A stretch of 64,000 nt of DNA from Arthrobotrys musiformis. Taxonomy: Eukaryota; Ascomycota; Orbiliomycetes; Orbiliales; Orbiliaceae. The number at the start of each line of letters is the position of its first letter. Positions within the stretch are counted from its first letter, which is position 1. Positions 23,501 through 34,963 of this stretch are shown here, one piece after another. Location: positions 310,001 through 374,000 of the forward strand of contig JAVHJL010000010.1 of NCBI GenBank assembly GCA_036971715.1. The letters run 5' to 3'. Below the pieces are notes generated by a model. It saw nothing but the letters and a program-made list of their open reading frames with translations. It was not told the origin of the DNA and did not search any database. The position numbers were made by a program, and so were the translations under genes.

Positions 23501-24271
23501 CTTATTTCCGCCGAGCTAAATGACAGATCGGCCCAGGGACTCGCAACGAATGCGCCTCAGGAAAAAGAGACGAAGAAGCGGAGACTGCATTTCCGGCGGA
23601 AGAGAAATTGGGGCAAAGACTGCACCACCGATCTCACTGACAAGCTTGAGCACGGAGAGAACACCATTCAGATCATGGTGCAGGATAGTCAAACAATTGA
23701 GGGGGCCTCTTACTACGCCGCCGTCGAAGAGGTGGAAGTGGCGGACTACAATACACTATTCCAACTGATCACGCAAACACAAAGCTTATCCTCCAACGAG
23801 GCTAAAGATCTGATCATCAAACGCCTGAAACGGTCCGCTGATGCCATGGCCAACGATGATGACATATCCGTTGTCGAAGAGGACACCGTCACCGTGTCAG
23901 TCACTTGCCCCATGTCTCAACAACTCATAGAAATACCCGTGCGAGGCAAAGACTGTCAGCATCTTGACTGTTTCGACCTCAAGGGATACCTCACCAGTCG
24001 AACTAAATTCCCATCCGGGTTTTCGGTCCCGGATTCTTGGAAGTGTCCAATCTGTAGCTGCGAGTGTACACCTGCTACTCTTGTAGTTGATGGGTTCATG
24101 AAAGATACCGTTTCCAAATTGAAGGAGGTCCAAGCCGATGGACAGTACTCGAATGCAAAAAGCGTTATCATCCGGTCAGATGGGATGTGGAGGCCCCACG
24201 AGCCTCCAGAAGTCACGAAAACGAAGATTAAGAAGGAAATGCCCGAGGTTATTAGTCTACTAGACGACTAG
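20576..24271 (+). CDS. SP-RING (MIZ) zinc-finger protein, probable SUMO E3 ligase
   Basis: A single open frame of 1231 residues. The SP-RING lies near the C-terminus (~1108-1160): CPMSQQLIEIPVRG, then CQHLDCFD, then WKCPIC, with the Cys/His spacing of the PIAS/Siz family that positions SUMO-loaded Ubc9. The protein ends EVISLLDD, a typical SUMO-interacting motif (hydrophobic core followed by acid). The first ~630 residues are Pro/Ser/Gln-rich and probably disordered, including a PAPAP/PAPRMRP tandem. A folded helical part seems to start near residue 625 (WSYAFVERLHFLMAQAG), and a second lies between ~855 and 1100. I see no SAP domain and no clear PINIT domain, so this is not a plain Siz1; it resembles the Zmiz-like MIZ proteins of filamentous fungi. 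A Siz-like role is inferred. Confidence 0.88.
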   Translation: MHEESMVTIEPDRPRGPSKDDESTNTGQGVQIDTSVSTGPGWPSLTSPSLKRKSSISSSRADIEYVAKPSYESRLRGFNQDFCADMRTWTVKSLANVNNTVSMFMGGRRHSWMQQGGGGNPSYAPRAPPPKKVKTTPTKIPASSERKSQPELQTAAASPPAPRPSPAPKQPTTEPVVITIPDTQPEEQDATPQTSVMDVEQQPLVNPPSNPISMASPPTTARSTPENAPSISLIPRPQATTSSTPSPVPAPTTISQLGFTNSPNSVAESRGSPAIETRTPPAGVSRVAFLPRASSVEQPAPAPAPAPRMRPAPRMRPTLQTAIATTYMQNITPPPSTSPVSATVLNGVDNLGLRSAHPSSAMPSPVASPQTPELSTIDLPRYLPDGTCKMHRVDLRKPTIEDHNLLLGELQRLGQQIKDSQLVAPEKALVMRYSKLNRALDSIRRQINQSTVQSTHELVTDILRRRTPSVPGYPPQSPISSAPCSPIHHRASLPQAERQHAAQSQGLANTMLPPPQPHIPHQPLPSIGHFRNPPSQTSQGADLYAQNPTPAAPSPHNQAWPQFSPVATKYPVPQTQQAASQFTPQSSVVRAPQTRPHIQQQSPTVSHPVNGRTKAPWSYAFVERLHFLMAQAGTEPWKPNDSLRANLLEGALKQGDDLFVALHLLFCHADHPMLKNKYAFIWSDPRSKLGLELLSQLLFANSSLSTRALDIFVQVPMELGAARAKIQGFNDDMGAALKLLQDIRPIFDTLYNYCDSNKLSCPSQALIASAGILSPSLQKTISVSLSQMLVQHGKTHQHQPQPNQVTSAPRQPQQQQHAQHAQSVRRIPQNMLPRKASSSGDVGPAQRTQLQVFTTDWGGKVPGWKLIQEWRYLPADLQKPEGDTSQYFTYFRRCVTPVIKLSNRLQQLSFIIDSGLSKSYPKVNRIEGTASNIRPVRNWSKLYRLRCVASKRDLTHLTRHENFSAWRGQETCWPALISAELNDRSAQGLATNAPQEKETKKRRLHFRRKRNWGKDCTTDLTDKLEHGENTIQIMVQDSQTIEGASYYAAVEEVEVADYNTLFQLITQTQSLSSNEAKDLIIKRLKRSADAMANDDDISVVEEDTVTVSVTCPMSQQLIEIPVRGKDCQHLDCFDLKGYLTSRTKFPSGFSVPDSWKCPICSCECTPATLVVDGFMKDTVSKLKEVQADGQYSNAKSVIIRSDGMWRPHEPPEVTKTKIKKEMPEVISLLDD
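21472..21526 (+). repeat. In-frame coding tandem repeat (PAPAPAP, then PAPRMRP x2)
   Basis: An (ACCGGC)n run is followed by two 18-base units, 21491-21508 and 21509-21526, differing only at the last base. They encode PAPAPAP then two RMRPAP-type units inside the disordered N-terminal half of the SP-RING protein. Length variation would keep frame. Confidence 0.9.
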
Positions 24272-25593
24272 ATGACCCACCCAAATGCTTTTCTTTCTCG
24301 AAACGTGCACCAAGTTCGTGGCCACAGACGCAACGGTGTTTCTTCCCACATCCCCAACTCCCTCCCTTCTCACTAAGTTCCTCTTTGCCTTTCCATTTCC
24401 TAAATCATTTTATCACTAGAGCATTTTGAACGGGCGTTTTTCTCTTCTCTTTCCTTTCCCGTATGGGGTTATATTGTTAACTGCATTGCATCGACTGTTT
24501 TCCTCTACTCATTCGGATTCTGGGTCCCCGATTCTCGGATTCCCAACATGCATAGATGACTATTTCTTTAGCGTATCCGCCGCATTCCCGCCCCCTTCCC
24601 TCCTTTCCATCATCCTGCCCTTTTCTCTCTATTCTAAGCAGTCTGTCATTTCTCCGGCGTATTAACGGGAAGCTTGGGGTTTTTTTTCTCATAAAGTGTA
24701 GAATAGCACTATCTGTCGTTTATGATATCCAATTACTGCTTTTTGTTTCCCCCCGTCAGGTTTGTGATGGGGTGATACATACATAATTTTAGAATATTAA
24801 TTTGGATACCCTTTATATTTATCGAAATCGTGACTGCGGCGTCGACGGGGAGTTTTCACGTGTGTATGTTACATGTGCGGTGTATATAACTGGGTTTGTG
24901 CGACTTTATGACGATAGCGTAAGACTCGGTGTCGATGGAATCGGATCCGTGGATCGTTACAGAAGGAGCCTTTGGGATTAACAAAGCAATGAGATCTAGA
25001 CGGCGATGCATCACGGTTGTAGAACAAGCCTGGCGTGCCAGGTTGTCGGAGGGGGGGAAATCGTGTTCGGAAGAAACCCTGTCGTTCTTATGTTACACAG
25101 GTTAAGATCTTTGTGTAACGTGGTATTTTTTTGTTTATGCTTCGCCACATACGCAACACGATTTTTTGACACTGGGATCTGCCTGGTTTGGGGGGAACTA
25201 GCTTGCTAGCCTCGAGCCTGGGAGTATGTTCCACTGCGAGACCGGCATGCTCGCGATCGCATGGTGACCTATCAAGGGGTTTAAAACGGGAATCGGGTGT
25301 GAACTTGGGTTCGAAGCCTGAGCTTTTCTAGTAGGTAGGTATGCATGCATGGATGGTGTAGTCTGGGGGTCACTCCCTGCGCGGACGGTGGTGATGGTTT
25401 TCCTTTCGAACATCTCTGAACAGCTGCACGTATACAATGCACACTAGATCTATAGATATTGTGTCTCGCCATAAATTAATGTACATTTACTCTTTCGCTC
25501 CCGTCCTGTAGCCCGAACGCATAATAGTCCGCGGGTGCTACTCGCCCATTTATACTTAGAGCAAACTGCTTTAATAAGATTAATTGAGTACGT

Positions 25594-25652
25594 GTTATGT
25601 TTGATTGAGAATATGTTATGTTTGATTGAGTATGTTATTTGATTAAGTATAT
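25594..25652. repeat. Imperfect ~20-bp tandem repeat, three units
   Basis: Units beginning at 25594, 25615 and 25634 share GTTATGTTTGATTGAG, the third with changes. AT-rich, non-coding. Confidence 0.8.
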
Positions 25653-26963
25653 GCAGCGCTGTGTTTGATTGTGTTTTTAGATTAGTAGATTTATTGAAGA
25701 GTTATTGCATGTAATTCAAAAAGATTTCTAAATTGAATAATGCTCTTTGTATTTGGGACAATGCTTGGTATGAGTACTAACTAGAGAGTAGTAGCTACAC
25801 CAAGTATAGCCGCTATTAAAAGTCTCAAATTGCAATTAGGCGGCAACTACGAATCAGCCATGCGGTTTCTTTCAGTCCCTTCTGCTGAAGCAGTCAGGCA
25901 TTCACGAGCTGGCCTTTAACTAAGGCCTTGAGTTAACCCCTGTGGCAACTTAGACGCTTTGCCGATATGCCTTTTGTATTATGCCCACAAGTTAGAAATG
26001 TATACTAAGCATACATTTCTAAGAAAAAAGGAAAGAGCTCAAAATCATGGTATTGTTGTTATTCGATTCTATTCTGATTTTATACTATATACTTGGGCTG
26101 GCTGTATGGTGTCACCTACGCAGTAGTACGACAATTTTACACATAATGAGGAGTCCAAGTCAAATCAATATCATTATATTAGCGGCCACGTTGGTGAGAG
26201 TCAGTACAAGTAAAACAGCAGGGGCCCGGACCTTTAATTAAATAACCTAGTTTGTCATTATGCACAAAAACGAGATCGAACGAAGTCGAATTAATAGGTT
26301 TTCTTTGCATATAGTGGTAACAGTGATCACACCTTATGGAATGAAGTGTGCAAATAGACGGGTAGGTCCATCAAGGCCCCCATTCATTGAGGGCAGGGTG
26401 AAACCACTCGCCGGAAATACACCGATTCAACAGGTATTTCTGGCTGCGAATTGATTCCTGAATACCACACCGGTAACAATCCAAACTGGGTCCTTCAGTG
26501 GCTGTAGGACAACTAAGGTGTCTTTTGTGTCACCACATCCGGCGCTCGAGACGAGGTCGATCCCACAAGCTCAACACCAAAAAAAAACTTTTCATCCACC
26601 CCGGTAATTTTATCATGCCTAAACCCTTTCAAGCCTCAAACTTTCGCACAAAAAAAAAAAAAAGAAGAAGGACCTGCGTTAGACGCGATTCGCATATGGT
26701 CACCCACTATACTACTGAGCGCCCGCTTGGGGGCTTGAGTAAGGCAGAGCGGACGGGATACCCTTTAGTCCACCAGCTTTGAACGCAGATATTAGGACAG
26801 CTTATTTGACAATAGAGATATCAAGGATGGCGAAGGACGACCCTGCCGTAGCATATAGAAAGCTTGGCCTCAAGGTTAGTATTATATTGTAGTATTGCTG
26901 CTGAAAGGTACTGTTGGCTCAAGATAGTAATTTCAAGAACGTTGAGTAGTTTTGTGAAGGGGT

Positions 26964-26966
<3 letters not shown>

Positions 26967-26994
<28 letters not shown>
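26967..26994. repeat. Poly-T tract, 28 bases
   Basis: Unbroken T28 inside the gene-poor island. It could be the tail of a minus-strand retroposon, but no element body is recognised beside it. Confidence 0.95.
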
Positions 26995-29900
26995 CTATTA
27001 TGGGCATATGCTATTGTGTATATAAGGTCTTACGATATGTGCTGAAAAAGTTCCCGACTGTCATTGCGGACGCATATGCTGCTAGAGTTTGCACGTATAG
27101 GTCCATTGAGGCGGCTCTGCGCCAGCCCTGCGGCTTCAGTCCAAAGGGCAATATCAAAGCACCTATCAAGGCTCTCAATAGAGCATACTTCATGGCCGGT
27201 ACCTCATACCTAGGTGCTACGTCAACTGCGAGGGATGCATTGATGATAAAAAGAAGTCCAGCTCGATCTAACGACAGAATTTATGATTCCTAGGAGTGGG
27301 GGCGAATCCGCGGAGAGGATCGATATAGTTCGATGTTGTATTAGGTCCACAAGAAACAATCAAGCGATAATGAAGAAAAATATTTGATAGGCGTGGACTA
27401 ATTACCAGATGCACGCTATGTACGGACATCCTAGCTATGGACTATTGAACAATTCGACACAATATGTATTACTGCCCGCATAACAGTATAAAATAGATCA
27501 TGGCTTATTGGTTTAAGCTTTCAATTTAGATTACTATTGACCTGAACTATTTGCACGCTTTCCTTGTTAATCTGACGTACGGTAGATTCAAAGTTATTTA
27601 ACCGAGTTATATCTAAATTATGAAGCCTGGAGAGTGGTGCTGCTGCGCGGGAGACAATATAAAACCCTAAAGATAAGTCTAAATCTGCATACCCATGCTA
27701 AAAGAAATCAGTAACGAGGCTCCACGAAGAGACAAGCTAGTCCTGGCTTCTTTAGTTAGTTTGTATCTAAACCCATTCTATCGTCGTGTTTGAGCTTGAT
27801 AATCCTCTGGGTACGAGACCCATTATCCTGGGGATTCGGCGCTAGAAAGCGCTTAAGAGTATGAATTCGAGCCATCGGGGCTTGTTGGGAACAGTCTGAC
27901 ACTGGGTACGAGGCTGGTCCTGTATAATAGGCGTTTTGATTTCGCCCTTCCCGGCGCCCGCGCTCGAACAAGATAAAAATGAGACATAATTTACGTTAAA
28001 TTCCTCCAGGATATTATATATTTTAAGGTTGGTTACAGGGGGTACATGTGTACATTATCTCATCAACAAAATGCTGCTGCGGATGCGTGTACCTGAATTT
28101 CAAACGGCTGACATGACCTCGAGACTCGCATATATACAATAAATCTTCGAAGGGACGTCGTGTGTCTTTGTCGAATTCTGGAATTCATCCCCGTGAGTTA
28201 ATACAAAGGGGACGAAATTCATCGACATTCACTATTTAAATTTATTTGATGTAGAATATAGCTATGATTAGGGGACACTTATATCTCTTATTAATACGAT
28301 GCACAATGCAGATGTTATATTAAATCGACCAAGCCCGGGTTGGCTCTGCTAGGACTAAGGCCTAGAGATATATAAATTGCACTGGGGGCCGATGATAGGT
28401 TGATATCGCGACCAAGGAACTGGAGACAATCGTTTAGCTCGCCTTATAGCGGGAATTTACGAGTCGGCATCGTGGTTAACTGGGTCAATTATCAAGATGG
28501 GATCTTAGGCGTCGTGGTCATGCTACAAAAAGAGATTACCTGGTCTCAGGAATGTATTTGATCGTGAAAAACCTGGGATAAATAGGTAATACTTGTATAC
28601 GCCGCAGCCTTAAGCTTTAGGATACTCCAAAGGATTTTGTTAATACGGAGTAGTCTTTGTGACGTCCGGGAACGAGACCAGGAGTAGTCAACGTTGGTTT
28701 TGAATATCAGGACTGAGGTTCTAGTTGGATGTGCGCCAAATTATATGGAGGCGACATTCGCGGGGTATGATCCAGCTACCAGGGCTGCTACTGCCAAAGT
28801 TACTGTGTGTGCATGATCACATCAGTGACGGTATAGTTAGTTTCTTCCAATCACCACTAGACCGCGATACCCAAAAATGGTCTTCGAATTCATGTCAGGA
28901 AAATAGGGATATCGAGAGTGCGACGGAAGTATTGTAATGTTCTTAGGGTAAAGGAGGCCGACGTATTAAGGCGTATGATATATTCATATCATGATGATAG
29001 CATAGTAGTGAGCGGGGTTGCCTAGTATGTAGATAGTAATTTAAAAAAGAAGTTGGTTTCGGTGACGTGATCCATGGCTTCAATGGTCAATCCCTGAAAC
29101 CCATTTTTTCCCCCTCGAGATATTTACTGAACCAAGCTCGGGAGAGCATCATAGTAAATCCAGATTGTCGGGCTCCGGATGTGTCAAACGTATTTTTCAC
29201 TATCGTCGCCTCCTTTCCTTTCGAGCATTCGCATCTCCGTATTTCCTTGCCGTCGCCCAAAAAAGAATCTTGGTGTGTCTTGCCAAAGTTAGGTTAAATA
29301 TCGTACGAGGGAGAGTTCCTTAAAATCTCTATTTTTTTTCTGGTGTACGAAAGACGAATCCCTGGAAATAAATATAGCTGGATCATGGGAACAAAGGCAA
29401 ATGCACTGAGTGCCCAGCGCTCTCCGTCGGAAAAAAACCAATCGTCTCAAAAGTCGAAGTTTTTATATAATAGAAATTCCGCATGGAGAATACCCACATC
29501 CGCCGCGTACAGTATGCGCAGGCGGGCGTGCATACAGCCGCCCCTTGGAAGTTGGGACCCTTAACACCGGGCCCCTTCCCGTTAATATAAAATTCTCACT
29601 CCACTAAACATCTCCGTCGTGGCTTGGATTTCTGAGACGAGCTTTTACCTAAAAGTTGAGATAGTGGATATTTTTACGTGAAGGATTAGATCTTTAGAGG
29701 CAAGTGGTGGTAGAAAGGTCCAAAGCTAGTTCGAACGCATGGCGATATCGGACTAGGGGTGGTTTGTGCTTTTCCTTCCCGCCCAAGCCGGGGTTCACAA
29801 GCAAGGTGACCATGTGCCTGCAAGCAACGATGGTTACTGGACAGAGGGTAAAAAGGTCAACAGAGTTTCACTCGGGCTTGTGCGAGAAAATGTAGGAATT

Positions 29901-30018
29901 CCTTCAGAAGGGAAATCTTCAATTTCTTTTTGAATAGTTATCTTCTGATTTCTTGAGTCATGAGTATTTTTATATACTTACGTCGTATAGTTTTTCCGAG
30001 CTAATGCGACCAAATCTT

Positions 30019-30035
30019 AAAAAAAAAAAAAAAAA
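30019..30035. repeat. Poly-A tract, 17 bases
   Basis: Unbroken A17 followed by A/T-rich sequence, in the gene-poor island. Confidence 0.95.
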
Positions 30036-31022
30036 TTAAAAAATTAAGCGGAAATGTGGAAAAATTTCAGCTAAGTGGGTCTCTGTTGACGGTATGTTCC
30101 CGTTTTGATCCCCAGACTACGTTTCGATGTCTGGGCGATGTTTAAATGGCGATGTCCTTTGAACGTTAAAATCGCACTCCGCAATCATGCCGACGGCACC
30201 GATGAAGATTCCGGTACCTGGGGATCCGTACATACATCCCCAGCTAGTATACACGTATATGTGGATTCTACTTGAATTGCACGAGATGGGCCTGGAAACT
30301 AGTAGAACCGATAGCTACAGCGGCACTGCAGGCGCCGGTAGCAAGGTTTTTGATTTTCATTGCTTTTGATTTTGATTCAGTGATTTTATATTCTTCGGGC
30401 TTCTGGATCAATATGAATTTTGAGCTGGCGGGAAGCCATTGGTGAAGGATCAGATGCGGGCGGATTAGGCGAGTCGGCAGAATTCATTGAAGGAACGACG
30501 ACATGCCAACACAAAGCCCCAAGCTGAGACCCGATGCGAAGCCCAAAAGACAACAAGACACAGAAAAGCTTGAAGAGTTACAGTTTATCGGATCCGATTA
30601 CGAATGACTATGCGATTACGTACAAGTGATCCCCTAACGGCATCTCTATCAGATGTTCGAAGGAGCTAGACACCTAAATGCAAGTGCCGTTCCTTTCGAA
30701 ACGTTCGTTGATCTCTGCTAAACGAGATCAGATTATGTCATTTACTGGCCCCTTGGCCACCAGATACCGAATTCCGCGGTTCGATTCGACCAAGGTTCAT
30801 CCCCGTGGGAAGACGTCCGCGATGCCAGGTTTCAATGATATTCACTCGAAATCCGCAGCGATGATTGCGTTCGGCGGCATGCTTTCGTAAGCCAGGCCGT
30901 TTACTAATTTGCCAAAATTAAAAGAGGGTCGCAAATTCGATCCGAATCCAATATTTCGACCAGTTTTTGGAGTCACGAGCATCCCGGTTCGAATGCGAAA
31001 AGACACTAAATTTTGTCGAAAT

Positions 31023-31072
31023 GTCAAAATACGCCCTAAGTTTGTTCGTCAAAGTGCGCCCTAAATTTTAAC
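31023..31072. repeat. 25-bp direct repeat with CGCCCTAA core
   Basis: Two adjacent 25-base units (31023-31047 and 31048-31072), both GTCAAANTNCGCCCTAA followed by a T-rich part. A more diverged partial unit (ACTAAATTTTGTCGAA) lies just upstream near 31004. Confidence 0.8.
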
Positions 31073-31692
31073 AAACAACCAAAAAAAAAAGTGAACATGC
31101 GACAGCAAATTGACCAACAAGGTCTCAGAAAGCTGGGCCAGCTTCCCAGCTGCATTAGCGGCGTCGTGGTACCGAATGGCTACGGGCTAACGTGCTAGGG
31201 CTGATTACCGTAAAGGGATATGAATTCCCTTCCCTGCCCCTCATGTTCAAAAGCCAAGCCAGCACGGCTCTGCATGAACTGCTGATAAATCAAGCGCCAT
31301 TTGAATATGGTGAATATTGCGATTGTTTGAGGATATCTGGCGACGATTTGAGAAGAGGCACTCTTCAGTCCTTTAACGTTATAGATCAAAACGATTGGTG
31401 TAGGTGTCATGAGTTCGCATGCGGGAACTTGCTAGTTTTGCAGTCAAAAGCTTGTGATATCGATACAGATTAACCATTCTTCACATCGATCAAAGGAAAG
31501 TATAGATTTCCCTTTGATGAGTCAGGAAGAATCTTTGTAATCGGTACGTATAGGTTAAACGAGAGCTCCCTGAATTCGCATTAGCTTCGTTAGTTTCATG
31601 ATGTTAGCTTTTTTGTCGACGCCGTTCCTCTGGGTTTTTTTTAGGGACAAACTTGAGTTTTAGCCGGATCGATGGATGACATGACCACCATG

Positions 31693-31693
<1 letters not shown>

Positions 31694-31730
<37 letters not shown>
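31694..31730. repeat. Poly-T tract, 37 bases
   Basis: Unbroken T37, the longest homopolymer in the window, in the gene-poor island upstream of the arrestin gene. Confidence 0.95.
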
Positions 31731-31732
<2 letters not shown>

Positions 31733-32925
31733 CGTCCACCATATCGGGCCCTAACTCAACTTAGCTTTTGATGCTTTTTGGAGAATCTGGGACAACGGTA
31801 GGAGGTTTTTGCTTCTTTATGTCTTTAGTCTCACAGTTCGAATGCTTGCATAGATCCTTCACCACGCTGTCTCCACACACCGCGCAACCCCTTTGAGATT
31901 AAAGCCTCTATTGCGACAACTCTGCGGGGGCTAACGAGCTACTCCGTAGGGTATTGTATTAGTAACAATACGGATTATGTGATATCCGACGCCCTTAAGA
32001 TGTCAAAACGAGTGTGAATCATGAGTCGAGTCGCAATTCAATCGCGGGTTTGCAGTGTTTGTATAAAAGCCTGGGGGTCATCCTGAGCCTTTCCAATGGA
32101 TCCGGAACCCAATCCACAGCATCACACAAAGATCTCGAGATCAAAGGAACCAATTGATAGATTGCTTCTTTCGATTGATATCCTGCCTTCTAGAAGACGG
32201 TTTACTTACCAGGCCCTTCTTTTTTACCCATTTAATCCATCCAGCCTATTATTACTATACGGTAACTCCTCAGCAAGTGCATGCAGCAGCTTCGTATACG
32301 TATATATTCAATTACCCGAACTGCGACTTGAAGTACCCGTCTACGCAACGATATAAGAAAACGTCTACAAAAGCCTTCTTCCGAAGAGACAACATTCGCA
32401 TACGAATAAAATAACGCACATTCGGCGCCACTATTGTGAAAATAGCCAGTTTCAAGAGAAGAAAGGGAGAATTAATTAACCCGGAAGCATAGCATAAAAG
32501 TGCTGTCGCCGGACCTACGACCTGCCGTGCCGACATCCAACTAAACGCTTTGTTTGACCAACCGAATAGCCCACCTGGGGTAGCCCACAAGCTATTAGTT
32601 CCTAACGTTACCGGACCCATCTTTTTTTTCTCCCCCTCCGTTGGAACGGGTCAAGTGGAGGGGTTCCACTATTGAGCCTGGACCTTGTCCGCGTCCGCAG
32701 CAGCTCCTGCGAGGAGAAAAGAGAAAGGAAAAAGTAGTAGTAGAGTGGGGTGGAGTACAGCACTACCCCCTGCACCAAGGGCTTGTCGCTGCACTCATCG
32801 ACGTATCCCGAAGCTCCCAAGACTTCAAAGGGGCCAGATACTGGGACTGCTTTTTCGTCTGGAGTCTTGTGGAAGTGTAGCGTGTGACACTTCCTCCTCG
32901 TTGTTATCTCGATACCTTTCCTTTC

Positions 32926-32932
32926 TATAAAG
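32926..32932 (+). promoter_or_regulatory. TATA-like element and CT-rich leader of the arrestin gene
   Basis: TATAAAG lies 239 bases before the ATG at 33165 and is followed by a strongly CT-rich stretch (33050-33130), a common arrangement at fungal transcription starts. A second TATAAAAG is at 32062. Confidence 0.4.
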
Positions 32933-33164
32933 TATCGACTGTTGGGCCAAGCCAGCTTGGGCCTTGGACATCGACTAGTATTGGGTGCAGTCTCTTGGGC
33001 ATATATCATTTGTCTACGGCTGACGTCTGCATAAAGGACGATCCATCTGTCTCCTCCTCTTTCATAAGAATAGTAGTTTCATAGTCATCTCCTCTTTCTC
33101 TTCGTCTTCATCAGCCTCACCGTCTTTTTTTTTATTATTTTTTTAAAACTTCAAATCAGTCATC

Positions 33165-34963
33165 ATGAGCGACCACAATTCTATCCGTTACACCTCGTCT
33201 ATTTCTACGGCGCAGCATACTCTCAACTCAGTTCGGACAGGCCTTCTCACCCAAAAACCACACATCACCATCGCCCTCAAGGGCGAGCGGGAAGGCCAAA
33301 AGATCCCATCCTCTTTCACCACCCGTGATAAAATCGAAGGAGATGTCACAATCGTACCGCAGCACGATGTCCGATTCGATGACATTTACATCACTTTCGA
33401 AGGTATGTTTCTCGTCTATCGCATAAGAACCCTGGGTGCTGTTTTAGTCTACCCGTCGAATCCTCGCTACAGCTAGGCAGCAACTTTTTACCCTGTCAAA
33501 CTCCCAGTCGTTTTATTTTTTACTTTGCTGCAGACGTCCCCGTAACTTGGATCGATGATCTTGTTCTATTTTATTTCATCTTATCTCATACATAATATAA
33601 GGCTTTGGGAACTAACCGTCTCTTTCGAAATATTTTTATAGGTGTCGTTCGAGTATGGACCGAAAATACAGGCCCTACTATGGGCACTGCCAGGAGCGAA
33701 GTTCGACGGGTGTTCCTCAAAATGAACCAGCCGGTTGACGAAACCATGTTGCCCGTTCCACGAATTGCCCTCAAGGGCATGCAGTACACTTTCCCATTCA
33801 GCTTCGTCGTCCCCGATCAGCTTTTGGACAGTCATTGCGGTCACATCCTACAAAATGATGTCGTCCGCCAGGCACATCTCCAGCTTCCTCCCACCATGGG
33901 TACAGGAAAGGCCATCAATCAAGATGGCAGTCTCGAGCTCGACGATGTTACACCTGACATGGCAAAGATCCGGTACGGCATCAAAGTTCGAGTGACTCGC
34001 CGACGGGAAGCCGATGGCAAACAAGCTGTCATTGCTGAAGATCAGCGGAACCTTCACGTCACTCCACACTACGTCGAGGCTCCTCCACCGATGGACGACA
34101 ATACGTTCGTCTTCAAGAAGGAGAAGGAAGTCCGCAAGGGCCTCTTCAAGGGCAAGCTCGGCCGTCTCATCGTTCAAGCTGACCCCCCTCGTCCAATGGA
34201 AAACAAATCCCATGACTCCAAGCATCGGGCTAGCACCACAGCTACTCTAAACCTCACCTTCATCCCCACCGACGACGCCACCGAACCTCCAAAGCTCGGC
34301 AACGTTACCACGAAGCTCAAGTACCGTACTTTCTATTCCACCAAATCAATCAATATCATCCCACAGCGGAAATCACACTTAATCGACCCATATATGGGAC
34401 AGTACCAAGAGACAATCACCCTCTCCTCCCGGGCCCTCAACGGGATTAAATGGCGACGTGGACGCATTGCAGACCCCGAACACGATTCAACTTACGGTTC
34501 CCGCCGAGGCTCTGACATGTCCGATTGTGCCAGCACCAGCTCCTACTCCACCGAGTCTCCGAACCACTACTACGCCGAAATCTTGGTCCCCGTCTCGCAG
34601 CCACAAAACAAAGCCCTCCCGCCAACTTTCCAATCCTGCCATGTCGGCCGCCAGTACGAGCTCGATATCAGCTTGTCAGTAGACATCAGCTCCCGACTGA
34701 AGAGTTCGTTCAACCTCAAGTTGCCACTTCAGGTAACGTCATCTGGTGAAAACAATCTCTCGGCGCAACTCGAAGCAGAGGAACTCCCTGGCTTCGAAGA
34801 GTTCTTCACTCCTCGCTCTATCGCCCCGCCAGCAGGAATGCGACTACCGAGCTTTGCAGAAGAAGGAGGACAACTACCTGCTCATATGATGTCGAACAAC
34901 GCCAACATGGCGCCACCACCGGGGTACGGGATTCACCCTGTTAGGATGTTGAACGTCACATAG
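33165..34963 (+). CDS. Arrestin-domain protein with C-terminal PPxY
   Basis: Exons 33165-33402 and 33642-34963 encode 519 residues, with a 239-base intron (GTATGT ... TTATAG). The N-terminal third has arrestin-N features: ITIALKG, DKIEGDVTI, FDDIYITFEGVVRVW, then YTFPFSFVVPDQLL, which is the typical strand order and the 'fPFsF..P' signature. The C-terminal half carries ELDISLSVD and a short disordered tail. The tail contains PPPGY at ~504-508, a PPxY motif that in alpha-arrestins recruits the Rsp5/Nedd4 ubiquitin ligase to nutrient transporters and receptors. Adaptor function is inferred from this motif; the target is unknown. The gene is preceded by a TATA-like element and CT-rich leader and converges on the Ran gene. 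Confidence 0.88.

Larger units (their letters stand above)
24272..33164. other. 8.9-kb gene-poor island with long homopolymer tracts
   Basis: No gene recognised. The first ~500 bases are the pyrimidine-rich 3' flank of the SP-RING gene and the last ~1.1 kb should hold the arrestin-gene promoter. Between them the DNA is AT-rich with only short frames (the longest, 31192-31473, 93 residues, matches nothing I know). It contains A14 at 26650, T28 at 26967, A17 at 30019, T37 at 31694, a 20-bp tandem at 25594 and a CGCCCTAA repeat at 31023. These suggest decayed retroelement insertions, though no intact element or target-site duplication is evident. Confidence 0.55.

Noticed and set aside
25200..25330. 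Possible tRNA suggested by a GGTTCGAAGCC B-box-like sequence near 25311
   Set aside because: No matching A-box, acceptor-stem pairing or cloverleaf can be built in the preceding 75 bases.
27000..27293. 97-codon frame in the gene-poor island
   Set aside because: No recognisable domain, no neighbouring exons, and placed directly after a T28 tract; insufficient support for a gene.
30770..30800. GGTTCGATTCGACC, another B-box-like sequence
   Set aside because: The upstream sequence does not fold into tRNA arms.
31670..31760. Target-site duplication around the T37 tract (CCACCAT on both sides)
   Set aside because: Only seven bases match and they are not positioned at clean element borders; chance is likely.
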